NCBI GenBank assembly: GCA_963973795.1
Contig: CAXBAF010000005.1
Coordinates: 67,670 to 131,669 of the forward strand
Source: UBA1926 sp002337215
Lineage (GTDB): Bacteria > Planctomycetota > Phycisphaerae > Phycisphaerales > UBA1924
DNA length: 64,000 nt
Direction: 5' to 3'
Numbering within the stretch: position 1 is the stretch's first letter; each line of letters opens with the position of its first letter. Positions 8,594-16,515 of this stretch are shown here, one piece after another. Both the position numbers and the translations under genes were made by a program. The notes beneath the pieces were generated by a model. That model made no database searches. It was not told where the DNA came from and saw only the letters and a program-made list of their open reading frames with translations.

Positions 8594-8658
8594 GCTCGTC
8601 ATCCTCACCCGGGCGCTCCCGGTCGCGGTTGTCGTCGTGTTCCGATCGGGTTGTCCGA

Positions 8659-9642
8659 TCAGGCCGGCGTGTCGTTGCTCGTGACCTTGACGCCCTTGTC
8701 GATCCGGCGCATCAGCCCGGCGAGTGTCTTGCCCGGCGCGAGCTCGAACGGGGTCACGCCCTTCTCGAGGCCGTGGTGCTCGTTGAGGTACGCGCAGTTC
8801 TCCGCCCAGCGGACGGGGCCTGTGAGCTGTTCGATCAGACGCTCCTTGATGGACGCGGGTTCCGTCGAGTGGGGCGTCCCCGTCGCGTTGCTCATCACCG
8901 GGCAGCGCGGAGTCGTGATCTCCACGCTCTCGAGCGCCGCACGCAGCCGATCCGCGGCGGGTGCCATCAGCGGGCTGTGGAACGCGCCCGCGACCGCGAG
9001 CCGGGTCGCGCGGAGGCTGATCTCCCCGGCGATCTGCTCGGCCAGGTCGCACGCCTTGGCGCTCCCCGACACCACCACCTGCCCCGGGGCGTTGAAGTTC
9101 GCCGGGACGAGCACGCGGTCGCTCTCCGGTTCGTCGTCCATTTTCTTCAGGACCTTGGCGCACAGGTCACTCGCCGATTCCTCGTCGGCCCCGATCAGGG
9201 CGACCATGCCCGATGGCGACGCCTCGGCGGCGTCCTGCATCGCACGCCCACGCAGCGCGACCAGTTTCAGGCCGTCCTCGAACGAGATCGCCCCGGCGAT
9301 GTGCAGCGCGGTGTATTCGCCCAGGCTCAGCCCCGCGGCGGCCGCGAGGGGGGCGTCGGCGGGGTCGTTGCCGGCGATGGCGCAGACGCCGTGCCACGAG
9401 GCGACCGAGGTCACGAAGATCGCGGGCTGGGCCGCATCGGTCTTGTTCAGGCGTTCGGCGGGGCCCTCGAAGCACAGTGTGCTCAGGGGCGTGCCAAGCG
9501 TGTTGCCCTCTCCCGAGGACAGCACCTCGTCGGCCCGGTCGAAGATGGCGCGGGACTCGGGGTGGGCGCTGGCCCACGCCTTGCCCATCCCCACGGCCTG
9601 GGCCCCCTGTCCGGGGCAGAGAATGGTCATCGGATTCGTCAT
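8659..9642 (-). CDS. fabD: Malonyl-CoA:ACP transacylase
   Basis: A 327-residue FabD that loads malonyl groups onto acyl carrier protein. The N-terminal CPGQGAQ motif is at 9-15, the nucleophile Ser106 in GLSLGEY, the substrate-carboxylate Arg in LRGRAMQ near 131-133 and His222 in GAFHSPLM. The length is somewhat above the usual 310 because of an insertion around residues 160-180. It lies 63 bases after fabH; that gap holds a 7-bp GC hairpin (9683-9704) without a T tract. Confidence 0.95.
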   Translation of the reverse strand: MTNPMTILCPGQGAQAVGMGKAWASAHPESRAIFDRADEVLSSGEGNTLGTPLSTLCFEGPAERLNKTDAAQPAIFVTSVASWHGVCAIAGNDPADAPLAAAAGLSLGEYTALHIAGAISFEDGLKLVALRGRAMQDAAEASPSGMVALIGADEESASDLCAKVLKKMDDEPESDRVLVPANFNAPGQVVVSGSAKACDLAEQIAGEISLRATRLAVAGAFHSPLMAPAADRLRAALESVEITTPRCPVMSNATGTPHSTEPASIKERLIEQLTGPVRWAENCAYLNEHHGLEKGVTPFELAPGKTLAGLMRRIDKGVKVTSNDTPA

Positions 9643-9705
9643 GGGGGCATGGTAAGCCGCCGGGAGTGCGGAATCCCGGTCCCCGGCCGACCGCTCACGG
9701 CCGGC

Positions 9706-10728
9706 TCAGAGTTGCCAGAGGCTGCTCGTCCACGTCAGCCCCGCGCCGAACGCCACGAACATGACCTTCTGCCCGGGCTTGATTTTGCCCGCCTTCACCT
9801 GCTCGTCGAACAGGATCGGCACGCTCGCGGCGCTCGTGTTGCCCAGGCGGTCGATATTGACCGGCATCTTCTCGGGTGGGATCCCGAACCGCTCGCGGCA
9901 GGCATCGAGGATCCGCACGTTGCTCTGGTGGCAGATGTAGTGGTCCACGTCCTCCGGGGTCAGGTCCGCCTTGTCGAGCGTCTCCTGGATCAGGTCGCCG
10001 AAGGTGCCGACCGCGAACTTGAAGATCGCCCGCCCGTTCATCCGCATGAGTCCGATGGGCAGTTCGGCGTTGTGCGTCGCCTCGGGGATGTCGCGCTCCT
10101 CGCGGGGGATGTAGAGCTCGTCCCACTTGGAGCCGTCCGAGCGCATGATCTGCGAGACGATGCCGTGCTCGGGCTGGTCGCTGCTGGAGACGATCGCCCC
10201 GCCCGCGCCGTCGCCGAAGATGATCGCGGTGCCCCGCCCGACCGTCGTGAGCTCGATGAGTTTGGAGAGGTGCTCGGCCCCGATCACGGCGATGTTGCGG
10301 TACTGCCCGCTCGCCATCAGATCGTGGGCCATGTTGAGCCCATAGGTGAAGCCGCTGCACGCGACGGTGATGTCGAGGGCGCCGGCGTTCGTGTGCCCGA
10401 ACTCGGGGTCCTCGGCGAGATCACCCAGGATCTGGCAGGCCGTCGAGGGGCACGCCATGTGCGACCCGACCGTCGCGAGGATGAACAGGTCGAGCTCGTC
10501 GGGTGTGACGCCCGCGTTGCGGAGCAGTTGCTTGAGCACCTCGAACGACATCTCGCGGGTGGATTCGCCCTCGGCGCAGAAGTGCCGCTCGCGGACGCCT
10601 GTCCGCTGCACGATCCACTCGTCGGATGTGTCCATCACCTTTTCGAGGTCCGCGTTGGTCACCACCCGCTCGGGCAGGTAGTGGGCGGTCGCCTTGATCG
10701 TGACCCCTTGGGGCTTGGTAATCGTCAT
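9706..10728 (-). CDS. fabH: 3-oxoacyl-ACP synthase III
   Basis: KAS III, which starts fatty-acid synthesis by condensing acyl-CoA with malonyl-ACP. Measured from the ATG at 10728 it has 340 residues, with Cys124 (ACSGFTYG), His267 (CHQSN) and Asn297 (GNTSAAS) as the catalytic triad and a C-terminal GAGLTW motif. The ATG at 10728 has a GGGGAA sequence upstream and leads directly into the conserved region; the ATG at 10770 adds 14 residues without support. It is the first gene of the minus-strand fab set and diverges from the MazG-like gene, so a promoter is expected in 10729-10843. Confidence 0.93.
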   Translation of the reverse strand: MTITKPQGVTIKATAHYLPERVVTNADLEKVMDTSDEWIVQRTGVRERHFCAEGESTREMSFEVLKQLLRNAGVTPDELDLFILATVGSHMACPSTACQILGDLAEDPEFGHTNAGALDITVACSGFTYGLNMAHDLMASGQYRNIAVIGAEHLSKLIELTTVGRGTAIIFGDGAGGAIVSSSDQPEHGIVSQIMRSDGSKWDELYIPREERDIPEATHNAELPIGLMRMNGRAIFKFAVGTFGDLIQETLDKADLTPEDVDHYICHQSNVRILDACRERFGIPPEKMPVNIDRLGNTSAASVPILFDEQVKAGKIKPGQKVMFVAFGAGLTWTSSLWQL

Positions 10729-10843
10729 CGGGTTCCCCAGTTTCCCGGAGAACGAAACGCTCCGGGTCATTCGGACACCCAGTCTAGCGCGATAGCCCCC
10801 GCGATATCCGGCGGGCCGGCCCGCTCACCCCATACGCTTGTGC

Positions 10844-11161
10844 ATGCCAGATACGACCATCCGCGCGTTCCAGAATCTCATCCGCGAGCGCTACTTCGCG
10901 ACCGACAACGCACGCGGCACCCACGCGACCTTCCTGCTGCTGACCGAAGAGTTCGGCGAGCTCGCCACGGCTCTGTATAACAACAACAAGCAGGCCCACG
11001 GCGGCAGCCCGCCGACCGACGCCGAGCGGGCGAATCTCGTTGAAGAGTTCGCCGATGTGCTCGCCTGGATCGCGACGCTGGCGAACATCAACGGGGTCGA
11101 TCTGACCGAGGCGATCGGCAAATACACCGAGAACGGCGGTGTCGAGGGCGTGAAGGAGTAG
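10844..11161 (+). CDS. MazG-like nucleotide pyrophosphohydrolase
   Basis: A 105-residue all-alpha NTP pyrophosphatase. The first acidic motif TEEFGEL and the second EEFADVLAWIATLAN give the E-x-x-E...E-x-x-D metal-binding layout of the MazG fold. The length equals one MazG domain, so it probably works as a dimer or tetramer. Such enzymes clear unwanted nucleoside triphosphates or lower alarmone levels; the substrate here is not known. Start ATG at 10844. It is divergent from fabH and 89 bases ahead of the first surface-protein paralogue. Confidence 0.8.
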   Translation: MPDTTIRAFQNLIRERYFATDNARGTHATFLLLTEEFGELATALYNNNKQAHGGSPPTDAERANLVEEFADVLAWIATLANINGVDLTEAIGKYTENGGVEGVKE

Positions 11162-11250
11162 CGAATTCTGCTGCTTCTTCTTGGGGATCAGCACCGCCTG
11201 AAGTACGCTCGGGTCCTTAAGGGGGCGCTGTGCGCTGCAGAGGAGGCACC

Positions 11251-12021
11251 ATGTCGATCCGAGATCGTTCCGCCGTCGCCCAGACGCTGGCCGCACTGTC
11301 GGCAATCGCCGTTTCGGCGACCGCCGAGCCCGTGCAGACGTTCGGCGGGGGGATCGCGATCACCGACGACGCCGCGGGCCTGAGCGTCGATGTCAACGCC
11401 GACGGGGTCTTCGATCTCCGCTTCGCGTACTTCGGCGTCTCGGTCAACAGCGTCTTCGGGTGGGACGCGGTCGTGAACCTCGCCGACGACGAGGCGGATG
11501 TCCGCTTCGCGACCAGCCTCGACGCGAACCAACGCAGCGTCCACGCACGGTTCGAACTCGATGCCATCATCGGGCCCGCGATCGACACCGGGGGCTTCCC
11601 GTTCGGCGCGATCGCCTACGGCTCGCTCTTCGACGGCACCTCGGGAGGCCCATGGCTCGACATGGAGCCCGGCTTTGTCGGCTTCTCGTTCCTCGACACC
11701 CAGGGAGCCCGGCACTACGCGTGGGCCGAGGTCGAACTCGACAACGAGGACGACACCGGGTTCGGCTCGCTGATCCTCACCCGCATCGCCTACGAGACGG
11801 TCGCGGGCGTCCCCATCGCCGCGGGCGACGCGGGGCCTGTCGGGTGCAACCCCGCCGACCTCGCCGAGCCCTTCGGGACGCTCGACCTCGCCGACATCGC
11901 GGCGTTCGTGACCGCGTTCGTGGCGGGCGACCAACTCGCCGACCTCGCCGAGCCGTTCGGTACCTTTGACCTCGCCGATATCACAGCATTCGTCACGGGG
12001 TTCACCGCCGGGTGCCCCTGA
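11251..12021 (+). CDS. Exported GC-type dockerin protein, tandem paralogue 1
   Basis: A 256-residue secreted protein. The signal peptide covers residues 1-25 (AALSAIAVSATA-EP). The about 170-residue body carries landmarks shared with the next two genes: VDVNADGVFDLRF (a possible calcium loop), VNSVFGWDA, IGPAID, GFVGFSFLD and RHYAWAEVELDN. The tail, from CNPADLAEPFGTLDLADIAA, has two near-identical 24-residue repeats ending GCP. AGGAGG lies 4 bases before the ATG. The body looks like a beta-sandwich that I cannot name. Probably exported and surface-attached. Nearest relatives in the window are the genes at 12066 and 13115. Confidence 0.82.
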   Translation: MSIRDRSAVAQTLAALSAIAVSATAEPVQTFGGGIAITDDAAGLSVDVNADGVFDLRFAYFGVSVNSVFGWDAVVNLADDEADVRFATSLDANQRSVHARFELDAIIGPAIDTGGFPFGAIAYGSLFDGTSGGPWLDMEPGFVGFSFLDTQGARHYAWAEVELDNEDDTGFGSLILTRIAYETVAGVPIAAGDAGPVGCNPADLAEPFGTLDLADIAAFVTAFVAGDQLADLAEPFGTFDLADITAFVTGFTAGCP

Positions 12022-12065
12022 TGCAACGTTGACTCTGACTCGACGTCCAGCATAAGGAACCACCG

Positions 12066-12839
12066 ATGACCACCGACCATCCAGCGCGCACCTGTATCGC
12101 CGCGATGACCCTCGCCTCCGCAACCATCTTGGCGAGCGCCACGCCGAGGCTGTTCCGTGGGTGGAGCGTCCCGATCGAGGACGGCGAGCGCATCGAGTTC
12201 AACCTCGTCGGCCTGCAGGGCCCGGCGGGTATCCCGGAACTCATCTTTGAATACAACGGCGCGTCTGTCTTCGGTGCGCTCGGCTGGGAAGCCCGCATCG
12301 AAGGGGGCGACCCCGCGGCGGACGTCCGCTTCGCAGGCTTCATCGACGACGACTCCTCAAGCGTTCACGCCCGTCTCCCGCTCGGCGCCATCATCGGTCC
12401 AGAGATCGACAACGGATTCGGGTTCGGCGTCATCGCCTACGACGTGGGCGGCGGCGCCGCCGGAAGCGGCGCCTGGCGCGACCAGGTCCCCGGCTATGTC
12501 GGATTCTCCTTCCTCGACGAGCAGGGCGAACGCCACTACGGCTGGCTCGAGGTCCGCCTCGATAACCAGAACAACCCCGCCTCCGGCGCCATGGCCTTCG
12601 GGCGCATCGCATACGAGACCCGGCCCGACACGCCGATCGCCGCGGGCGATTTCCGGTACGGCCCCGCCTGCAACATCGCGGATCTGGGTGACCCCGCCGG
12701 GACCGTCGACCTCGGGGACATCGCCGAGTTCATCTTTCTCAAGACCGGCGGCACCCTCGACCTGACCAGCGATGGGGTCTGCGACCTCGCCGACATCGCG
12801 GCGTTCGTGACCGGCTTCTACGACGAGTGTGTCCGCTAA
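12066..12839 (+). CDS. Exported GC-type dockerin protein, tandem paralogue 2 (diverged)
   Basis: A 257-residue paralogue starting 45 bases after paralogue 1. The signal peptide is residues 1-27 (MTLASATILASATP). The body keeps VFGALGWEARIEGGDP, IIGPEID, GYVGFSFLDEQG and RHYGWLEVRLDN but has lost the N-terminal D-x-N-x-D-G loop seen in the other two. The tail starts at CNIADLGDPAGTVDLGDIAEF; its second repeat is remodelled and it ends ECVR instead of GCP. No terminator separates it from paralogue 1, so the two may be co-transcribed. Confidence 0.8.
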   Translation: MTTDHPARTCIAAMTLASATILASATPRLFRGWSVPIEDGERIEFNLVGLQGPAGIPELIFEYNGASVFGALGWEARIEGGDPAADVRFAGFIDDDSSSVHARLPLGAIIGPEIDNGFGFGVIAYDVGGGAAGSGAWRDQVPGYVGFSFLDEQGERHYGWLEVRLDNQNNPASGAMAFGRIAYETRPDTPIAAGDFRYGPACNIADLGDPAGTVDLGDIAEFIFLKTGGTLDLTSDGVCDLADIAAFVTGFYDECVR

Positions 12840-13012
12840 AAGGAACGATCAATACACGAACAAGGCGACGTAAATCTGGCTGATCGGGCCTGACCTCGTG
12901 GTTTGATCCGGGTTTGGATTCGTCCGAACCATCCGGACCGCTTCCGTGGAGGGAGGCCGGTTTCCATATGTCTTGCACGCCGGGTGCCCCTGAGCCAACG
13001 CATATTACATTC

Positions 13013-13042
13013 TTGACGAACGGTGCCGCAATCGGATAAAAT
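13013..13042 (+). promoter_or_regulatory. Promoter of tandem paralogue 3
   Basis: TTGACG at 13013-13018, an 18-base spacer and TAAAAT at 13037-13042, in the A/T-rich interval before the ATG at 13115. Close to sigma-70 consensus. It implies a 5' untranslated region of about 65 bases. Confidence 0.65.
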
Positions 13043-13114
13043 ATCTTAGTTCGCGGGGTTTTCGTGGTTGCTCGCACGATCATATCGCGCCCCAGATCAC
13101 GGAGGTTCTTTCCG

Positions 13115-13873
13115 ATGCGCATCCCAACCCTGCTTGCCGTGTGCTCCGCCCTCGCCTTCGCGAGCGGCATTCATGCCGAGCCGACAATCGCCCTGTCGAT
13201 TCCCGCTTCGATCACGGATAGGAGCACCGGGTACGCATTCGACGTCAACAGCGACGGGACGCCGGACCTGCACTTCGCATTCCGGGGAGAGTCAGTGAAC
13301 AACGTCTTCGGGTGGGACGCCTTTGTCGGCCCCGCGCCGGGGCCGGGCGCGACCTTCGTCCGGTTCGGCGGTGAACTCGATGAATTCGGCACACCCGTCC
13401 TCGCACGCTTTGTCCCCGGCGAGCCGGTCGGCCCCGCCATCGACGACGGGCTTAACGCCGGTGTGATCGCCTACGAGGAGTATTTCACCGGGGCCTCCGG
13501 CGGGGCGTGGCTCGATGGCGAGCCTGGCTTCATCGGGTTCTCATTCTTCAGCGTGGACGCCCAGCGGCACTACGGCTGGGCCGAGCTCGAGGTGTACAAC
13601 GTTGGCGATCCGCGCTGGGGCTACCTCCGCATCACGCTGATCGCCTACGAGTCCGAGCCCGGCGTCCCGATCGCCGCGGGAAACGCCGGGAGCACCGACT
13701 GCACACCCATCGATTTCGCCGAGCCCTTCGGTACCATCGATCTGGCAGACATCGCGGTCTTCGTCACCGCCTTTGTCGCGGCAGATCTCTCGGCCGATAT
13801 CAACGCCGACGGCCTGCTCGACCTCTCCGATCTCACCGACTTCGTCACCTACTTCTTGCTCGATTGCCGATAG
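13115..13873 (+). CDS. Exported GC-type dockerin protein, tandem paralogue 3
   Basis: A 252-residue paralogue. The signal peptide is residues 1-22 (LLAVCSALAFASGIHA-EP). The body repeats the shared landmarks: FDVNSDGTPDLHFAF, VNNVFGWDAFVG, GPAIDDG, GFIGFSFFSVDAQ and RHYGWAELEVYN. The tail has one GC-type repeat (IDFAEPFGTIDLADIAVF) and a second, more classical calcium loop (DINADGLLDLSDLTDF), ending LDCR. Start ATG at 13115 has GGAGG 9 bases upstream; a GTG at 13064 would precede the signal peptide and is rejected. Unlike paralogue 2 it has its own promoter. Confidence 0.82.
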   Translation: MRIPTLLAVCSALAFASGIHAEPTIALSIPASITDRSTGYAFDVNSDGTPDLHFAFRGESVNNVFGWDAFVGPAPGPGATFVRFGGELDEFGTPVLARFVPGEPVGPAIDDGLNAGVIAYEEYFTGASGGAWLDGEPGFIGFSFFSVDAQRHYGWAELEVYNVGDPRWGYLRITLIAYESEPGVPIAAGNAGSTDCTPIDFAEPFGTIDLADIAVFVTAFVAADLSADINADGLLDLSDLTDFVTYFLLDCR

Positions 13874-14074
13874 GCAGCGCATGCTCATGCGATCAAAGAC
13901 AGAACAAAATGCCGTGCCCTCGCAGATTTTCGCCCACCGGCCCGCGAAGCACTCCGTTGACCCAATATCAGCGACCGCCTAACGTTGGGGCCCGCTCCGG
14001 TGGGACCGATCAGTCTGAACCCGAACTCGGCGGCCGCCGCATCGATGGTCGCGAGCCGCCTTGAGGAGTTTCTC

Positions 14075-14275
14075 ATGCTTCCCGCACAGCGCCAAAGCTA
14101 TGGCCGTTCGCGCCGCCGCCGTTCGCACGACGCCCTGACCCCCATCAAGCTCACCCGCTGCCCGCTCAGCGGCGAGACCAAAAAGCCCCACCGGGTTTCC
14201 AAGGACTCGGGCTACGTCCGCGCCGGGCTCCGTATCAGCGTCCCCAAGCTCGGCATCGGGACCGACCGGGTCTGA
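14075..14275 (+). CDS. rpmF: 50S ribosomal protein L32 lacking the zinc-ribbon cysteines
   Basis: A 66-residue L32. The basic N-terminus (QSYGRSRRRRSHDAL) and central CPLSGETKKPHRVSKDSGY match the family. The usual four-cysteine zinc ribbon (C-x2-C...C-x2-C) is reduced to one Cys; the other positions are Ser. It is thus a zinc-independent form. GAGGAG lies 6 bases before the ATG. It precedes plsX, the arrangement known from many bacteria, but a terminator-like hairpin lies between them. Confidence 0.9.
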   Translation: MLPAQRQSYGRSRRRRSHDALTPIKLTRCPLSGETKKPHRVSKDSGYVRAGLRISVPKLGIGTDRV

Positions 14276-14381
14276 TCCTCAGGACCGTTCGTCGGGCCTG
14301 AGTCCGCCGGGCGTTAATGAACCCGGATCTGACCCCGATCCGATCGCGGCGGCGATGCCTCTGATCTGGTAGCATTTCTGC

Positions 14382-14412
14382 GAGGCCGGGCGTCGTCCCG
14401 GCCTCTGTTTTC
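14382..14412 (+). terminator. Terminator or attenuator hairpin between rpmF and plsX
   Basis: 9-bp stem GAGGCCGGG / CCCGGCCTC (14382-14390 with 14397-14405), six-base loop, followed by TGTTTTC. It would limit read-through from rpmF into plsX. A TAGCAT hexamer at 14370-14375 just upstream could be a -10 element for plsX, but no -35 was found. Confidence 0.7.
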
Positions 14413-14450
14413 GCGCACACGCTCTCCAAGCGCTCAGAAGGGAATCTCCG

Positions 14451-15479
14451 ATGCGCATCGCGGTGGATGTCATGGGCGGCGATCACGCCCCCGACGCGAT
14501 CCTCAAGGGATGTCTCGACGCCCTCGAACACCTCGATGGTGACGACACCCTCGTCCTCATCGGCCCCTCGGCCCTGCTCAACGAGCAGCTCGACGAACGC
14601 GGCGTGCGCGACCACCGCATCGAGATCCTCGACGCTCCCGACGTCATCCCGATGGCAGAGTCGCCCACCAAGGCCGTCCGCCAGCGCACGGAATCGTCCA
14701 TCGTCAAGATGGCGATCGCCGGCTCGCACAAGGTTGACAACCCGGTCGATGTCGTCATCAGCGCGGGCAACACCGGTGCCTGCGTCGCCGCGAGCATCAT
14801 GCACATGAAGCGCCTGCCCGGCATCCACCGCCCGGGCATTGCCGTCACCGTCCCGGCTTTCCACGGGCCCATTGTCCTCTGCGACGCCGGCGCCAACCCC
14901 GAGCCCCGCGCCACCCACCTCTGGCAGTACGGCGTCATGGCCGGGGTCTACGCCAAAGAGGTTCTCGGTATCGAGAACCCCCGCGTCGCCCTCATGAACA
15001 TCGGGTCCGAAGAGGGCAAGGGCTCCGAACTCGTCAAGGGTGCCCGCGACCTGCTCAAGGCCACGCCCGGCCTCAACTTCACGGGATACGTCGAAGGCCG
15101 TGACTTCTTCGCCGGCGCCGCCGATGTCATCATCACCGACGGCTTCGTCGGCAACACCGTCCTGAAGATGGCCGAGGGCATGGCGAAGAGCCTCTTCCAG
15201 GCGATCGCCCAGGAGATCTTCGAGATCGACCCCAACATGGCGATCCAGTTCGAGCCCGTCGTCAAGCAGATCTACGCCAAGAACGACTACCACGAGTTCG
15301 GCGGCGCGCCCCTGCTCGGCGTCAACGGCGCGATGATGATCGCGCACGGCTCCAGCGAGTCCCGCACCATCAAGGCCGCCATCCGCAACGCCCGCGAGTT
15401 CGTCTCCCACGGCGTCAACGCGCACATCATCGAACGCATCGCCGAGGTCGAGCAGGCCGTCACGCCAGCCGGGGCGTAA
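14451..15479 (+). CDS. plsX: Phosphate acyltransferase PlsX
   Basis: PlsX (342 residues) converts acyl-ACP to acyl-phosphate, the acyl donor for the PlsY step of phospholipid synthesis; plsY is in this window at 55666. Landmarks are the N-terminal AVDVMGGDHAP, SAGNTGA, DAGANPEP and MNIGSEEGKG, with the C-terminal GGAPLLGVNG. The length is normal and the start ATG at 14451 follows a purine-rich AGAAGGGAA. It follows rpmF but faces away from fabH-fabD-fabG, with which it is often contiguous in other bacteria. A terminator-like hairpin follows. Confidence 0.95.
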   Translation: MRIAVDVMGGDHAPDAILKGCLDALEHLDGDDTLVLIGPSALLNEQLDERGVRDHRIEILDAPDVIPMAESPTKAVRQRTESSIVKMAIAGSHKVDNPVDVVISAGNTGACVAASIMHMKRLPGIHRPGIAVTVPAFHGPIVLCDAGANPEPRATHLWQYGVMAGVYAKEVLGIENPRVALMNIGSEEGKGSELVKGARDLLKATPGLNFTGYVEGRDFFAGAADVIITDGFVGNTVLKMAEGMAKSLFQAIAQEIFEIDPNMAIQFEPVVKQIYAKNDYHEFGGAPLLGVNGAMMIAHGSSESRTIKAAIRNAREFVSHGVNAHIIERIAEVEQAVTPAGA

Positions 15480-15505
15480 ACCGATCGTCGGATCAGAGCT
15501 TGTGC

Positions 15506-15534
15506 CACTGACCCGCTCGCGGGTCAGTGTTCTC
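15506..15534 (+). terminator. Terminator after plsX
   Basis: Perfect 10-bp stem CACTGACCCG / CGGGTCAGTG (15506-15515 with 15520-15529), tetraloop CTCG, then TTCTCC. It lies 26 bases after the plsX stop. The T tract is short. Confidence 0.65.
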
Positions 15535-15547
15535 CAACGTATATACC

Positions 15548-15587
15548 TCGGGTGCCACGGAGACACCGCATCGCGGTTTCTCCGTGT
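15548..15587 (+). repeat. Palindromic hairpin repeat, copy A
   Basis: Arms 15556-15569 and 15573-15586 form a 14-bp stem with one mismatch at position 9 (15564 against 15578). It is preceded by GGGTGC, the complement of the tail seen in the other copies. It is almost identical, in reverse orientation, to copy B at 57173-57212 and shares its structure with copy C 60 bases away. Confidence 0.8.
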
Positions 15588-15647
15588 TGAGTTGCGATCC
15601 GCACTGGAACCTTCGACCGTGTGATGTGACCGTACGACCGACCCGTT

Positions 15648-15680
15648 CTTGGAGAAGGCTCCGCCGTCTCCAAGGCACCC
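15648..15680 (-). repeat. Palindromic hairpin repeat, copy C (shorter, with compensatory stem changes)
   Basis: Arms 15648-15659 (CTTGGAGAAGGC) and 15663-15674 (GCCGTCTCCAAG) with loop TCC, followed by GCACCC. The outer stem pairs differ from copies A and B (CTTGG/CCAAG against CACGG/CCGTG) yet still pair. The single A-G mismatch sits at the same ninth position. Orientation is opposite to copy A. Confidence 0.7.
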
Positions 15681-15701
15681 AAACAAGAACACAGGTACCG
15701 C

Positions 15702-16472
15702 TTAACTCACCGCGTACCGCGTCGGGTCCTTCACCCCCGCGTCCGCGAACCCGTTGCGCCGCAGCACGCATGAGTCGCACGCACCGCACGCCAGCCCCTC
15801 GGGGCTCGGGTCGTAGCACGAGTGCGTCAGCCCCAGATCGACGCCCAGCGTCGTCGCCGTGCGCACGATGTCGGCCTTCGTCATATCCGCCAGCGGCGTG
15901 TGCACATGGATCGGCTTCCCGCTGGGCCCCCGAAGCCCGGACCGCTGCTCGACGCCGATCCGCGTCGCGAGGTTCGCCGTCTGGTTGAACGAGTCGATGA
16001 ACTCGGGACGGCAATCGGGGTACCCCGAGTAGTCGATCGCGTTCACCCCGCAGTACAGGTCTGCCGCCCCCAGCGTCTCGGCCCACGCGATCGCGATGGA
16101 CAGAAAGATCAGGTTCCGCGCCGGCACATACGTCACCGGGATCTCCGACGACATCGCCTCCTCGTCGCGGTTCTTGGGCACATCGATCGCGTCGGTCAGG
16201 GCCGACCCGCCGATCGACCGAAGATCGATCGGGAACACCAGCCGACCCGCGATCCCCAGCGACTCGGCCACCCGCGCCGCCGCCTCGAGCTCGACCTTGT
16301 GCCGCTGCGTGTAATCGAACGAGATCGCGTGGACCTCGAACCCCTCGCGCACCGCGATCGCCGCGGCCGTCGCGCTGTCCACCCCCCCGCTCAGCAACAC
16401 CACCGCCCGAGGCGGCCCCGGTACTGTCTCGGACTCGGTCATCCCATCGGTTTCCGGCGTCACATCTGCCAT
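15702..16472 (-). CDS. queC: 7-cyano-7-deazaguanine synthase QueC
   Basis: QueC (256 residues) makes preQ0 from 7-carboxy-7-deazaguanine with ATP and ammonia, a step in queuosine tRNA modification. The PP-loop SGGVDSAT is at residues 28-35. FDYTQRHKVEL follows, then YVPARNLIFLSIAIAWAE and NAIDYSGYPDCRPEF. The C-terminal zinc site is C-x8-CGACDSC. The first about 20 residues are a non-conserved acidic lead; Met11 is an alternative start. No other queuosine gene is next to it. The 222-base gap on its 3' side holds the plsX terminator and two hairpin repeats. Confidence 0.94.
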   Translation of the reverse strand: MADVTPETDGMTESETVPGPPRAVVLLSGGVDSATAAAIAVREGFEVHAISFDYTQRHKVELEAAARVAESLGIAGRLVFPIDLRSIGGSALTDAIDVPKNRDEEAMSSEIPVTYVPARNLIFLSIAIAWAETLGAADLYCGVNAIDYSGYPDCRPEFIDSFNQTANLATRIGVEQRSGLRGPSGKPIHVHTPLADMTKADIVRTATTLGVDLGLTHSCYDPSPEGLACGACDSCVLRRNGFADAGVKDPTRYAVS

Positions 16473-16515
16473 GCGAGCAGAATAACGAACTCGCGACCCG
16501 GGGACTCTCCCGCCT

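Noticed and set aside
7505..9163. 552-codon version of the proline-run lipoprotein
   Set aside because: The first 190 residues are antisense-like Arg/Gly-rich sequence in another frame of fabD; the lipoprotein signal at 8593 marks the true start.
9683..9704. GC hairpin between fabH and fabD as a terminator
   Set aside because: Seven-base stem without a T tract and inside an apparent operon.
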